Shown here: piece after piece, positions 1 to 12,156 of the stretch | Numbering within the stretch: the first letter of the stretch is position 1 | Layout: each line of letters starts with the position of its first letter | Assembly: GCA_030280995.1 (NCBI GenBank) | Contig: JASXTE010000001.1 | Coordinates: forward strand, 19,098,606-19,162,605 | From: Hemileia vastatrix | Taxonomy: Eukaryota; Basidiomycota; Pucciniomycetes; Pucciniales; Zaghouaniaceae | DNA length: 64,000 bases | Direction of reading: 5' to 3' | The notes under the pieces: model-generated | The model's input: the letters and a program-made list of their open reading frames with translations, nothing else | Told to the model about the DNA's origin: nothing | The model's database searches: none | Made by a program: the position numbers and the translations under genes

Positions 1-12
1 TTTTTATCTAAA

Positions 13-935
13 ATGACCAAGAAATGTTACCTTCTTCCTAGAAAGCCTCAAGTACTTCATACCCCCAATTACACTATCCAAATACTTCTAAACATATCTG
101 TACCCAGTTTTAGACAGATTTTCAGGACTTCTCAGGAATGTTTCTTTAAATTGCTTCATCTTATTGAGGATCACCCCGTCTTTCACAATAATTCTTAAAA
201 GCCACAACGTGATCCATCAATTCAATTGGCCATCACATTATGTTGTTTGGGTTCCAATGGTAATGGAGCAACCTTGAAACGTTTGAAAAATGTCTTGATT
301 TAGGCTATGGTTCTGTAAACACTTATAAAAAATGTTGCATCACTGCTATCAACTTGTTGGAATCTCAACTTCTCTCCTGGCCAACAAAAGAAGAGTGACT
401 TGAATCATCTCAGGTTATGCAAGAAGAGGGCTTCCCAGGATGTATTGGTTTTGTTGATGGTACTACTATTCCTTTGAGTCAGAAACCTGCTCATGGTGGA
501 AACAATTACTTTGACCATAAAAAGAGGTAGCTTATTTTCAATTCTTTACATTCTTTTTCATACTAACACAAGCAACTATATCTTCTCTATAGATATTCAA
601 TTTCTGTTCAGCTTATTTGTGATGTCAACAAAAAAATTATATCTTTCTTTGCTGGCTATCCTGGATCATGTCATGATTCCTATGTCTTTCAAAGAATGCA
701 AATCTCAAAAAAGAGCCTGGAACTTTTTTGATGAAGATCAGTATCTTCTAGCTGATTCAGCTTATGTGAATGGAAAATATGTACTTCCTGCATTTTGTGG
801 AGCAGCTTCAGAAGACAGTCAAAATGCCAAGTTCAACAATCATTTGGCAAAGTCAAGAGTCCGTATTGAACATTCTATTGGAATCTTGAAAGGTTGTTTT
901 TCCAGTTTAAGCAAATTAAGTACGTCCTCTTAGAA
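13..935 (+). pseudogene. Decayed PIF/Harbinger transposase (remnant E)
   Basis: This is a remnant of the same DDE (DDE_Tnp_4/HARBI1) transposase family found intact at 47852-49111. The first part (13-198) aligns with the region around HFRTS..FFKL..DHP, the middle (about 430-526) keeps the first catalytic Asp in GFVDGTTIPLS, and the last part (593-933) keeps DSAY and RVRIEHSIGILKG with the final Glu. An intron at 527-592 (GTAGCT...CTATAG) sits exactly where the intact copies have theirs, yet its sequence differs and has an in-frame stop. A TGA near 396 replaces the CGA codon of the intact copies. The reading stops abruptly at 933 next to a foldback repeat, and the 5' end lies outside the window. 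It is not functional. Confidence 0.85.
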
Positions 936-959
936 ATAGTTCCAAAATGAAGGCTGTCT

Positions 960-1861
<902 letters not shown>

Positions 1862-2942
1862 TTTTATTGTTATTGTTATTGTCATTTTTTATTTTTATTT
1901 TTTGCGGTGACAGACAACCAGCTACAAAGTAAAAATTTAAAAAAAAACAAAAAACAAAAAAAAATAACTAAGTAGAGTTGAGTAGACATTCAAAGTCTCA
2001 AAAACAGTTGTGAATCTTATTAGACAACATCCTTTTACCATTTACCACTTTTCCATTTTTATTATTTCTTCATTTATATTATTATTATTATTTTTATCTT
2101 ATGAACAAATCATCAAACTTAAGGACTTGCAAACAAATCTACCTCCCATATTTTATGGTGAAAGTAACAACATCATATTAACCAAGAGACTAAGAAATAA
2201 ATAAAAAAATAAAAAAAATCAAGAGAATAACAAATCAACGCTCAAGTATCATGTAAATCAAAATAACACACTCTGTTCACATATAGATATGAAAAATTAG
2301 TATATTAAAGTCACATCAAACCTTAGAGTCAGCTAAGAGAGATGTAAAAAGGTATCGTGTTTCAAAGCAGTAGAACATTAAAGAGAGGGATAAATATACA
2401 TGCAAGAAGGGATAATTAATACATATCAATCTTCATAAGTTAAAAAAGACACTTATGTTTAAACAGTATGTTTTTCCAAGCTTATCACGTTGTCTCATTG
2501 TAAAAAGAAAAAAAAAAAGAAAGTCAGGTTAGATAGAAAAAGCAAAGGGGGAGATAATTCCGACAATTGAAGCATTAAGTGAAAAAAAACCCTATCGAAC
2601 TTTAAACAATCATAGGAAGATGATGTTTAGAACTCTATATTCAAAGAAAAATTGTTTGATTTGTCATTGTTTTCGGCAGCAATTGTAAACTCAATTAATC
2701 ATTACTGTTTGTCACTGCATCATTATTATGGTTTGAAAAGTTATTTAGACTGTGTGGGAACTGCAGAGTCGCTTATTGGAAGCGCCGTGAAAGAGGTAGT
2801 TTGATCAATGTTGTCCCTCCACAAAAAAGAGGATTCTTCCCTGAGGTTCCAGAGCAAAAAATGAAAAGCAAAATGCCATAGCACTAATCAGAGGGACCGA
2901 TCCATTGTACGGAAGGAAAATAAAAATAAAAAAATAGCCAAG
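1862..2942. other. AT-rich intergenic stretch, no gene seen
   Basis: No reading frame here has recognisable content. The stretch holds short TTATTG, A-rich and T-rich tracts and lies downstream of the zinc-finger gene, so its right part probably contains that gene's 3' untranslated region and polyadenylation region. Confidence 0.6.
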
Positions 2943-4131
2943 TCAAAATGATACTAACCCCAACTTATTTTTCATAATTTCATCCAAATAATTATCTTTT
3001 TGCTTCATTAGGGCTGATTCCTTGGCCTTGACTTTCTATTATTATTATTATTATTATTATTTATATATTTTTTTTAGTTTTTTTTAAAAAAGACTCATCA
3101 GTTAAGAAAGCTAATCGGCAGCCTTCATGGAGGAACATGTACAGTGGAATTCCATATCATGTTTATTAAATCACACAATTGAAAGACTAACCTCAAGTTC
3201 ACTTTTCAACGCTTGTCGTTCTCCAAGCAAGAACTTATATTTTGCTCTCATGAAGAGGTATTCTGTAAAGTCGGGATCACTACTGGGAAATTTGAAACGC
3301 AGTTTTTCCAAAATCTTCTTATCCTCCTCTGACCTTTCATCCAGGTTGGTAGAGACAGCCACTGAGCCATCCACGGTCACGTCGGCCAAAGCCGAAGGGT
3401 TTTCTTCTTCATCACCTGAGCCTGCAGCACCTGTTGCTGCGGCATTAGCAGAGGTAGAAGCGGCAGGTGGTTTTTTGGTTGGAGGTTTGCGAGAGGGAGG
3501 AAGCAGTTCTCCATGAGCAACACGAACATGCTTGGCTAAAGCATCTGTTCTAGAAAAGGTCTTGTCACACTCTATATCAAGTAGCCCAACATATCAAAAC
3601 AAAGAACACATACATCAATGAATTAATTCGTGAAGAGGGACATAAAATGATTGAAAGCCTACCTGGTTTGTGGCAGCAAAACGGCTTTTCGCCCGTGTGA
3701 GAGCGCAGATGGACAAGAAGAGCCATTCTACTTCCCTGAGGTTTACCCTGCTTGGGACAACCAGTCCATTCACAAGGACACTTCTGACCACGAGGAGCGT
3801 TGGGATCAGGAGGGACATGACCGGTGTCGCCGACAAGATGTTCTAACAAATCTTCGAGAACCCAAAAAGCCTGACCACACTCGTTCCACCCACAACGAAT
3901 CATGGGAAAATCTTCTTCATATTCCGGAAGATCATCTTCAGCAGAAGGGGAGGGGAGTTCGACTTTAGGCTTCTTACGGGGAGCATTAGCGGCCTCGAGG
4001 GAAGGAGGAGAATGGTGTGGATAATGAAACTGATGATGAGATGGCTGAGAGAGAGAAGAGTGAGTAGCTGTTTTTTTGCGTTTAACGGAAGAAGGTTTAG
4101 GAGGGAGATCGGAAGGATCGATGGCCGACAT
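2943..4131 (-). CDS. Three-finger C2H2 protein, INO80 subunit Iec1-like
   Basis: Three exons, 4131-3663, 3571-3192 and 3035-2943, join in phase through GT-AG introns to give 313 aa. Residues 1-75 are Ser/His/Pro-rich with basic, nuclear-signal-like patches (KRKK at 17-20, PRKKPK at 51-56). Three C2H2 fingers follow: CGWNECG from residue 80, CEWTGCPKQGKPQ..R, and KPECDKTFSRTDALAKHVRVAH, whose ECDK is rebuilt only by splicing exon 1 to exon 2. The C-terminal part has DPDFTEYLFMRAKYKFL and a short charged helix. This finger order and tail resemble the fungal INO80 chromatin-remodelling subunit Iec1 family; that assignment is from memory of the family and a different C2H2 regulator is possible. 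The final 30-residue exon is supported by phase and helix continuity only. Confidence 0.72.
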
Positions 4132-4500
4132 TGTTGTTGATGGAGATGAAGAAGAGGAGACGAACGGAAGCTCGACAGACGATGCATGAGACGGTATGCA
4201 TAATGGAGTCGAGCGTTAGGTTGCATGGGAATGAAAATGAAAATGGCCAACGGGAGAAGGCGAGAAATGAATGCGATCGATGGCTTGCATCTCTCGATAA
4301 TGCATATCCCCTCCCACATGCATAGCCCCTGCTATGCAATATCACTTTCAATCCAATGTCTTATAATCAACTGGTCTAATTCTGTATTCACAATGGCCCC
4401 TACTCAACATAAACCTGTTTCTACACTCGCCAAAAATCAAATCACTCTAACATCGTTAATCAAAACTAATCTTGACACTGTACATGTCATGAACACTATA
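4132..4500. other. Intergenic region upstream of the C2H2 gene
   Basis: This 369-bp gap separates the start of the zinc-finger gene from the end of the membrane-protein gene; both run leftward. It must contain the zinc-finger promoter and the membrane gene's terminator. No clear TATA box or repeat was identified. Confidence 0.5.
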
Positions 4501-6764
4501 TTATTTTACCCTCCTCAATCTCAAGCCAAGCTGTCCAGACTTTTTATAATCAATCGATACTTTATAGCTTTCAATCTTTTTCTGCTCATCTCCCTCTCCT
4601 GAACTCATAGTAGTAGAACTTGTTGGATAAGGCCCTCCATCCAACAAGACCATATTTTCCTCCAGGTTACCTTTCTTATATTTATGTTGTTGCTCAGTCA
4701 GTTCCTGTATTAAAGTTGATGCATCCGCCAAACGTGACTGAGCCAGCTTAATATCTTGTGCCACCCATTCAAGCTTTTGGTCTTTGTTTGAACTATCATT
4801 CCCTTGAAAGGCATTCCGCGTTTTGGATGATCGAGAAGAACCAAGGAAAAGGCATGATATACCCAGAGCCAAGATCAAAGCAGCATAAATAAAATGAAGA
4901 GAAGCAAAGAGGTAGACATGATTCTTTGGTATAGCAATAGCAAGTTTAGGGACATTGAGATTTGCAGATTGATTTGCAATTTGTAAGGCCCCTAAACTCC
5001 AACCTACCATACGATTGGAAAGAGATTGTGCCCATTCCTCGCCAAACTTTTTAGTATTGTTCCCGTACGTGTTACCTACAGTACTTAAGTCGACTTGCAA
5101 TTGGTCATCCATAAATCTAGACGCCCATTGATAGAAGAGTGTGTCGCCAGTACCCAGATATACCACTGCTCCAGACACAGCTAGGGTGGCGGATTCATTT
5201 GACTTTATGAGAGAGTTCATATCAAGTGTTACAGAACCGTTGGATAATGAGTATTGACCGTCATATACTGTGGTGTTACAAAGAGAAATTGAGCATAACA
5301 AGTATGGCTTATTGGGGATTCCAGCTCCATAGCTCCACCAATTGATGAATGGAGTTTGAAAAGATCCATTTGTATCACTGTAAAGAATATTTTTGTAGTT
5401 TGCAGAGCATCCAAAAATAGCTATCGTAAATGGATTGATTATTGCGCCATTTGTCAAAGGATATGCGTTTTTCCAGCCCCATTTTCCGTTATCTTGAACA
5501 TTTGTCTGAAGATTGCCTTGTACTGTAATGAAAGCTTGTAGCCGCTGTTCCCAAGTTGTGACATTGAACCCTCGAGTAAATATAGAATCATTCCAGGGCT
5601 GGACGTTCGATGGTATGTTATTTGCAGGAGAACAAGCTTTGATATGAGTGTCTTGCACAAAACATTGCGGATGATAAATGATGCATTGAGTTGAGGCAGC
5701 ATATGTAGACGAAACTACAGAGTATCGAGAACTTGGATCGGCTGGAGCTAAGAAGGAAACACTTCCTTTTGAGCGATCAGAAGATTGATAGACTCGAAGC
5801 TGGTCACTATTATTGGCCCCCCCCCCTATACTAGCTTGTGCAGTCTGATTACCCACTGGACAAACATTGAACGTACCATTTAAACAATCAGCGTTGAGCA
5901 CTACAGCTGAAGGAAAATGCTCATCAGTTTGGTTGATAAACTCAATAGTAGTGTATATTTTATCATGAAGCACAATATCAAGGGCTCGGATACTCCAGGT
6001 GAAAAATGATATTACAAGCACACCAAATACTGCAGTATACAGCAAAGTAGGAATTCCAGCACGTTTAGAAGGCTTTGCAGAAGACCCAGAAAAAGTGGGG
6101 CCGCCAATGGCATATTTAGCAAACCGAAATAATGACATAGGACTGACATTGGTAATTAGATCAAGAGTAAGGAAATATTGAATTGGAGATGGAAGAGAGG
6201 AAACTTGTAACTGTGAGTCACGTAACCAGTGACTAGCCAGATGAAACGCCAAAAGGGCCATGATCATAGCAGAAATTATGTCTCTATAAACATCATGTCA
6301 GATTATTGAAATCTCAATTAATGATAGAAACAAAACTAATTACATTACTGAAGCAGATAAAGAAGACATCAATAATGGGGAAAAGTGTGTCGAAAGAACT
6401 GAATGTCGATCACCCCATGCAAACCCTTCATCCACAGGTCGAACAAAAGTGCCATTTTTTAAGTGTTGTCCATGGGGAGCATCAAACCCAATAGAGACAA
6501 TAAATAGTGCGCCCATCAATGCAGGAAGAATCGCACAACTCGTAAGAGCAATAACTGATGGTATAATCGATTTTGGTTTGAAAATTTTGTCATACCATTT
6601 ATTTAAATTCTCAGAAGTTTTTGGATTCAATATTAAACTGATTAGAGAATTCGAAATAATTTACTCACAGTAGAAGAAAGGTTACTAGGTGTTTGATCTC
6701 CAATGATTTCTTCTTTCTCATCCATGTAAGCCTTTTGATACCAGTTTTCTTCCATGATGGTCAT
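4501..6764 (-). CDS. Four-span glycosylated membrane protein, function unknown
   Basis: Exons 6764-6669, 6609-6344 and 6283-4501 splice in phase (introns of 59 and 60 nt with GTGAGT and GTAATT donors) into a protein of about 714 aa. Hydrophobic spans lie near residues 47-72, 121-140, 198-219 and 577-602. Between the last two is a domain of about 355 residues with many N-glycosylation sequons (such as NGTF, NDSI, NVTT, NGSF, NTTV, NGSV, NESA), so it probably faces the lumen or the outside. The last 110 residues are hydrophilic with a helical stretch (LEWVAQDIKLAQSRLADAS) and look cytosolic. I do not recognise the family; the layout suggests a surface or secretory-pathway protein. The first exon boundary is the least certain part. 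Confidence 0.7.
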
Positions 6765-7974
6765 TTGAAAAAATAACAGTGGATTATATTTTTAAAAAAT
6801 AATGAATTAATTTTAAATGCTCTAGAGCTCAAGGTCTGCGCTGCTTTACAGTGTTTTTTTAAAATTTGAAATCAGGAACACCTTCAGAGCAAGTCAAGGA
6901 TTAAATTTTAAGCAAACTTGTTAGTATGATGATTTCACCCACAAAATCAAAATTTCTCTAACCAAGCACTATTCTCCTGGCGGTGAAACTCTGCAGACCC
7001 CAGTACACAGTGCCTTGATTGTAAATCGTGAACGACAAGATGTATGTTTGTATGACGGGGCATCTGTGAAAAAGACAAATATTTAAATAAAAGTCGTATC
7101 AGCATATCATATTAGATTTTAACTGACCTATGGAATAGCGGATGTCCGGAAGGCCAGAAGACAAGTATAAAAATTGTGCTCTAATTTTTGGTTTGCATCA
7201 CTGTGTAGAAATAAAGATAATAGAGCTACAGGGCGAGGTGATCCAGTAATAAATCTTTATCTCAAGTTCCCTTAATTCAAATTTTAAAGGTATTTACAGC
7301 TACATTAAAAATGTTTGATGAAGGTTTCCACAGTTTCCCATAACTTACCCAGCATTTTCTCTCATTATTTCATCCTGCTAGCCTGTTGCCTGCCAAAATT
7401 GCTGGGTATGTTGAGCGAAATTTCGAAAAGCTGCACCAACCTTTTTCAATTTAGCTGTACATACTTACTAATTTGTCACAGCACTTTTAGTATGTTTTTT
7501 TTTTTTGCATCAAATTTTGTTCTTGCTTGTCATAAAAAATGTTCATTCACTAAGCATGTCTTTAGCAAATTCCCAAATAACGTTCCCCTCTCTTGTTAGT
7601 TCTCAATAGTAGCCTGTTTTATTCCCAGTACTGTTTGCGCTGTTTTTTACACCAAGATGTATATATCGCCTATTGTTGGGACTGGAAGTGTTGGACTCTT
7701 GTGGTAGTTTGATCTCAGTGTTCAATGATTAATTACTCTGAAGACACATAGACTAAATACATATGGGTGCGGCGCAGTTGAGTATTCAACATCTATGACT
7801 ACTTCTCCTTCATGCCCTTAGCTGGGTGAGATTGTATGAAATAAGTAAAAAAAAAAACAAATGTCTTAGGCAAAGCATCAGAATCAGAACTGCCTTATGC
7901 AACTACAACGAAAGCTATTTTCCAAAAGCTTGCAGCTGTCTGAGATTGTTGTCATCCCTTATCGCCTTCATCAG
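6765..7974. other. AT-rich intergenic region, no gene seen
   Basis: Both strands were scanned and only short frames without recognisable content are present. A frame at 7315-7599 encodes a hydrophobic, Phe- and Cys-rich peptide and has no features that support it as a gene. The right end borders a foldback repeat. Confidence 0.55.
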
Positions 7975-8460
7975 TGACTGTATCTACATACAGTCCACCC
8001 CGTAAACATTAAGACAAAACTAAAAATTTTCAAAATTTTTTTGACAGCCCCCCCCCCTAAAAAAAAAATCAAGCTGCAGTATTTTTTTATTTTTTTTATT
8101 TTTTTTGATCTTTTCTTTCTTTCTTTCTTTCTTTTTTTCTTTCTTTCTTCTTCTTTTTTTTCTTCTTCTTCTTCTTCTTTTTTTTTTTTTTGACATCTAC
8201 CATTCACTTTTGTGACAATTGTGATGATTTCTCTGTTCTTTCACCCTCTCTTCATCATCTGAGTTGAAAAAAAAAAGTCAAGTTAATTGTCACAAAATGA
8301 ACTGAAGATGTCAAAAAAAAAAAAATAAATAAATAAAGGAAAGATAAGAAAAGAAAAGAAAAATACTGCGGCTCAACTTTTGGGCTGTCAATAAATTTTT
8401 GAAAATTTTCATGTTTCTCTCTATGTTTTTGGATCTGGCTGTAAGTACATACAGTGGCCA
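7975..8460. repeat. Foldback/MITE-like element with about 240-bp arms
   Basis: Arms at about 7975-8225 and 8275-8460 are inverted copies. Matching blocks, read outward in, are the terminal ACTGTA...TACAGT palindromes, AAATTTTCAAAA, TTGACAGCCC, GC.GCAGTATTTTT, TTTTTGACATCT and TTTTGTGACAATT. The centre holds CT-rich and A-rich runs. There is no coding capacity. Each end carries its own small palindrome, as in foldback elements. Confidence 0.65.
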
Positions 8461-9424
8461 GACCATATTAATGGGTATTTTTATGCTCTTTTTTTTATTT
8501 TTTTATTTTTTATTTTTTTCCAATATTTTCATTTCTTTCTCCACCAACTATCAACCCCTCATACTTTCCAATAATTTCATTTCCTGGTTTTTTTTCTCTC
8601 ATTTTTTTTTGAATTGGTATATTCTCCTGATTGAAGCTATTATTATTATTATTATTATTTTGCTTACCAAAAAAATCCTTCATTTTTTGTTAGTTTGCTC
8701 AGAGTACGCTTCTACCTCACTCCCAAAAATCACATCTCACTCATGAATAAAAGTCCTATATTGTTAGCTTGGCAGCTAGGCTCCACAATATCACTCATTT
8801 ACTCACCATTTAAAGCTTTCCTAATCAACAGTGCACGAAGTTGTGCAAAAATACTACAAAACTAGGTCAGTTGCCAATTTTCCAAAACCTGGGCACCCTT
8901 CCAAAAAAACCTACTGAGACCTCCATGAATGACACCAGCAATTATCTGAAAATCAAAAATCTACTCTCTGTGAACCTTTAAAAGCTCTCACAACCCCTGT
9001 TTCAGCTTATACAGTCCATAGAAGAGCTCATGACATGGGGTTTTTTGGCTGGTCATCTAGAAGTAATAGGAAACAAAAGGAAGAAGAAGAAGGAGGAGAA
9101 GAGGAAGGAGAAGAGGAGGAGGAGGAGGAAGGAAGGAAAACTAATGGTGACTGCGGGAATTTATAAGGGACTTGTAATGGATTGAAGTTATATATGGGTT
9201 TTGTAAGTACTTTCTTTTCTCTGCTTAATCAATGCAATTAGATAATATTAAAAATACTCTCTTAATGCAACCTATAACTGTATAATACTTTTATTAATTA
9301 TTTAAAGGGATATTTTTCCACAGTATAATTTGTAAATTGTAATATAAGTTTTTATTTGTTTTATTATGATAATAAACTGTAGTATAAGATAAATAATGTA
9401 AGTGATGAGGCTTCAGGGGATTAA
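8461..9424. other. AT-rich non-coding stretch
   Basis: This contains T-rich runs, a short (TTA)n run near 8640, and a purine-rich GGAAGAAG-type tract near 9060-9140. No gene was recognised. Confidence 0.5.
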
Positions 9425-9910
9425 TGTCAGCCAGGCTATACCAGGAGCCCAGTAAATGTTATGTCAATTTACTGGAACCAAAAGAGGGCATAAAAATATG
9501 CTTATTATGTATATAAATTAATATTATATTGCATAACGAAATTATATAAGTGTTTTATTAGGGGGTATCAATGTTGACCGATCCGCAATTAAATTAATTG
9601 CGGAAAATAATCTGCATACCCCAATTATCTTCTGCAATTATTTTTGCTAATAATTGGGTTATTAGACACTTTACGTGTCAATGTTCACCTCTTATCCGAC
9701 ATTTATTTACTCAATTTTCCATAACCACATCTTGGACAACTTTCTGGATATCCCAGCCTTCTACCTTGCTGCGCACTTCCATTCTCATCCCATCCTGTTC
9801 ATTCTATCCGCTCAGAATTTCTCCCCATTTCATCTATTTGATTCTTCTCCTTTTCATCTCGCTATCTCATCTGCTTGTTTCTGCTCCTTTTCATCTTCAT
9901 TTATAATAAC

Positions 9911-11308
9911 ATGCCTCGTCATCCTAGATCTTCTCAAAGGCAGCTATCACCCAGTTGTTCTTCAATTCCCACTACTTCCTCTTTTCCCCGCTCAGCCAAG
10001 AAATCAAAGACTGTTCAATTAAAAAAAGATGATCATCTCATTCTTATCAACTGGCTGAAAACCAAATCTAACTATGATTCTTGTTTTGGTACTGAGTATG
10101 CCACTAAAGTAGGACGGCCCCCCACATCAAAAGTTAATGGCTATCTTCTAATGGCAAATGAATTACGCAATAAGACCAAGGGAAGGATTGATCTTTTGCC
10201 TAAACAGATGTCTGAACGCTTCAAGCATTATCGAGCAAAATACAAGAAGGCAAAGGCTCTTTCATCTTCCACTGGTTTTGGGGTTACTGACATTGATATA
10301 ACTAAGGGTATAAAATCCATAGACAATAAACTTGATTCTTTATGTCCTTACTTTAAAGAGATGGATGCAATTTTTGGAGAGCGAGCCGATGTTAATCCTG
10401 TAAACATGTTGGATGGAGAAGATCCTATCTCCGAACATGATGTCGAAGCAAATCTTTTCCCATCCTCTTCCTCCACTCAAGCCTCCCCTCTTCTAAATTC
10501 TACGAATCTAGATAGCTTTGCTATTGATCCTATTGGCGATTTAACCCAACCCAATCTAACTCAGGTCTGTTTCTTTTATCTTATCAATTCTATTTTTTTA
10601 TTTACTTATATTTTTCTTATTTCTTAAAAGGCTGATGAACAAACCCAGGATCCTCAATCAACTGAGTCTGAAGCTAGTGACAATGATGAGGAGGAAAATG
10701 CTACGTTGAACAAAAAGAGAAGGGCTTCAACTAGTCTAAATTTCCTCTCCCAAAGAAGACGAAAAAGTGATACTTCATCACAAACACCTTTTTCTTCGAT
10801 GGAACAGTTTTTAGAGAAACGTGATGCTGGTAAGTGATATCATACCTCTTATTACTTTACTCTGCTTTTCTTCTACTTTATGTTAATTTTTATTCTCACT
10901 CTAGAACAAGTGGAAATTGCTAAAGAGACACTGAGCTTTGAAAAGAAGAAATACGAGCTCTCTTTAAGGAGGGATGACAGAGTACAAGATTTGGAAGAGA
11001 GGAAGTATGAGCTCTCCTTACGGAAGGATGATCGGATCCAAGATTTGGAGGAGAAGAAGTTTGAGCTCTCTTTACAGAAGGATGGTAGGGCCCAAGATTT
11101 GGAGGAGAAGAAGTTTGAGTTAACTCTTAGTATTGAAAAATCCAAAAATAAGGAAAAAACACTCGAGCATCAAAACTTAATGGAACAGATGAAGTATAAG
11201 CATGATCTCCAAGAAAGTTCTAAAAAGAAAGATTTCTTGATCGAATGCATTAAAGCAAACAAATCTGTTGAAGAAATAGAACGTTTAATGAAATTTTTTG
11301 TTGACTAG
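9911..11308 (+). CDS. Transposon Myb/trihelix-like DNA-binding protein (copy A)
   Basis: Exons 9911-10564, 10631-10829 and 10905-11308 join in phase to 418 aa. The N-terminal 120 residues hold a compact basic helical domain (LILINWLKTKSNYDSCFG, then KVGRPPTSK and MSERFKHYRAKYKKAKAL) that looks like the Myb/trihelix-type domain of the second protein of PIF/Harbinger elements. That partner normally imports the transposase into the nucleus and binds sub-terminal DNA. The middle is acidic. The C-terminal third is a coiled coil with four tandem units of about 16 residues (pattern K.ELSLR.DDR.QDLEE). The start at 9911 was chosen because upstream in-frame residues are hydrophobic leader sequence. 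It is intact; the domain class is inferred from position and residue pattern, not from a search. Confidence 0.8.
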
Positions 11309-11439
11309 TTTCTTTTATTTCTTTCACACTTCATGTGTTCATATTTATTTGTACATAAATTTTACAATTATTTTCTGTATTTCTTGAAATATCGTATTTT
11401 AATGATAAATATTCTTTTTTTAAATAAAATTTTCAAGTC

Positions 11440-11865
11440 TCCTTTGAAAATTTGACAATCCCCCACCCCTGTATTTTTTTGAAGTAAGGGGTGGGTATCA
11501 CAAAAATTCTTTCATGTCATGAATCTTGAAAGTTTTATATGAAAATTTGGCTTTACTACCCCCTGCATTTTACCGGTATCCTAAAAATTCTTACATGTCA
11601 AGAATTTCACAAGTCTTATAAAAAATTTTGGCACAACCCCCCATGGATTTTATTGAAGTAAGGGACGGGTATCACAAAAATATTTACAAGTCAAAAAAAT
11701 TCTATATCTGTTTAAAAAAATTGGCAATACTCTCCCCTGCATTTTATTGAAGCAAGGGGTGGGTATCACCAAAATTTTTCTAAGTCATCAATTTCACATG
11801 TCAGATTTGAAAATTTGGCAATACCCCCCCCTGCATTTTATTGAAGTAAGGGGTGGAAGTCATCT
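11440..11865 (+). repeat. Degenerate minisatellite between convergent transposon genes (A)
   Basis: About five imperfect units of 80-100 bp each contain a core of CCCCTGCATTTTATTGAAG, then TAAGGGGTGGGTATCAC, then AAAATT and a CAAGTC motif. The array fills the gap between the 3' ends of the Myb-like and oxygenase genes. Similar arrays occur in copies B, C and D, so it belongs to the element. Confidence 0.75.
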
Positions 11866-12063
11866 AAATTTAATATAATTACATAAATTATTAAATAAAT
11901 ATCTAATATATATCAATTTCCCTAGTTTAATGTAATGACAATCCCTCAAGCCAAAATGCAGACCAAGTCGAGAAACATAAGTTTGGGACTTTCTACAGGT
12001 ATAGGAAAGAGGAACCCCATGAAACAAATAAATGTTATCATGATTACCTGTTATACAACACAA
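11860..12063 (-). other. Conserved short frame downstream of the oxygenase gene (A)
   Basis: A 67-residue frame containing FHGVPLSYTCRKSQT and SRLGLHFGLRDCHY lies just 3' of the oxygenase stop. Copy B keeps it open with only a few changes, and diverged forms are visible in C (46790-46920) and D (about 40920-41040). It could be a small extra exon, a tiny separate gene or conserved untranslated sequence. No family is recognised. Confidence 0.35.
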
Positions 12064-12156
12064 GGTCGATGGCTCATCACATTATTTGAGAAAATTGATA
12101 TATAAAAAATATTTATTAAAAATTTATGAAAAAATATAAAATTTTCGATGACAACT

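Noticed and set aside
11440..11865. Possible CRISPR-like array of spaced repeats
   Set aside because: The genome is eukaryotic, units are 80-100 bp with no short unique spacers, and no cas genes exist.
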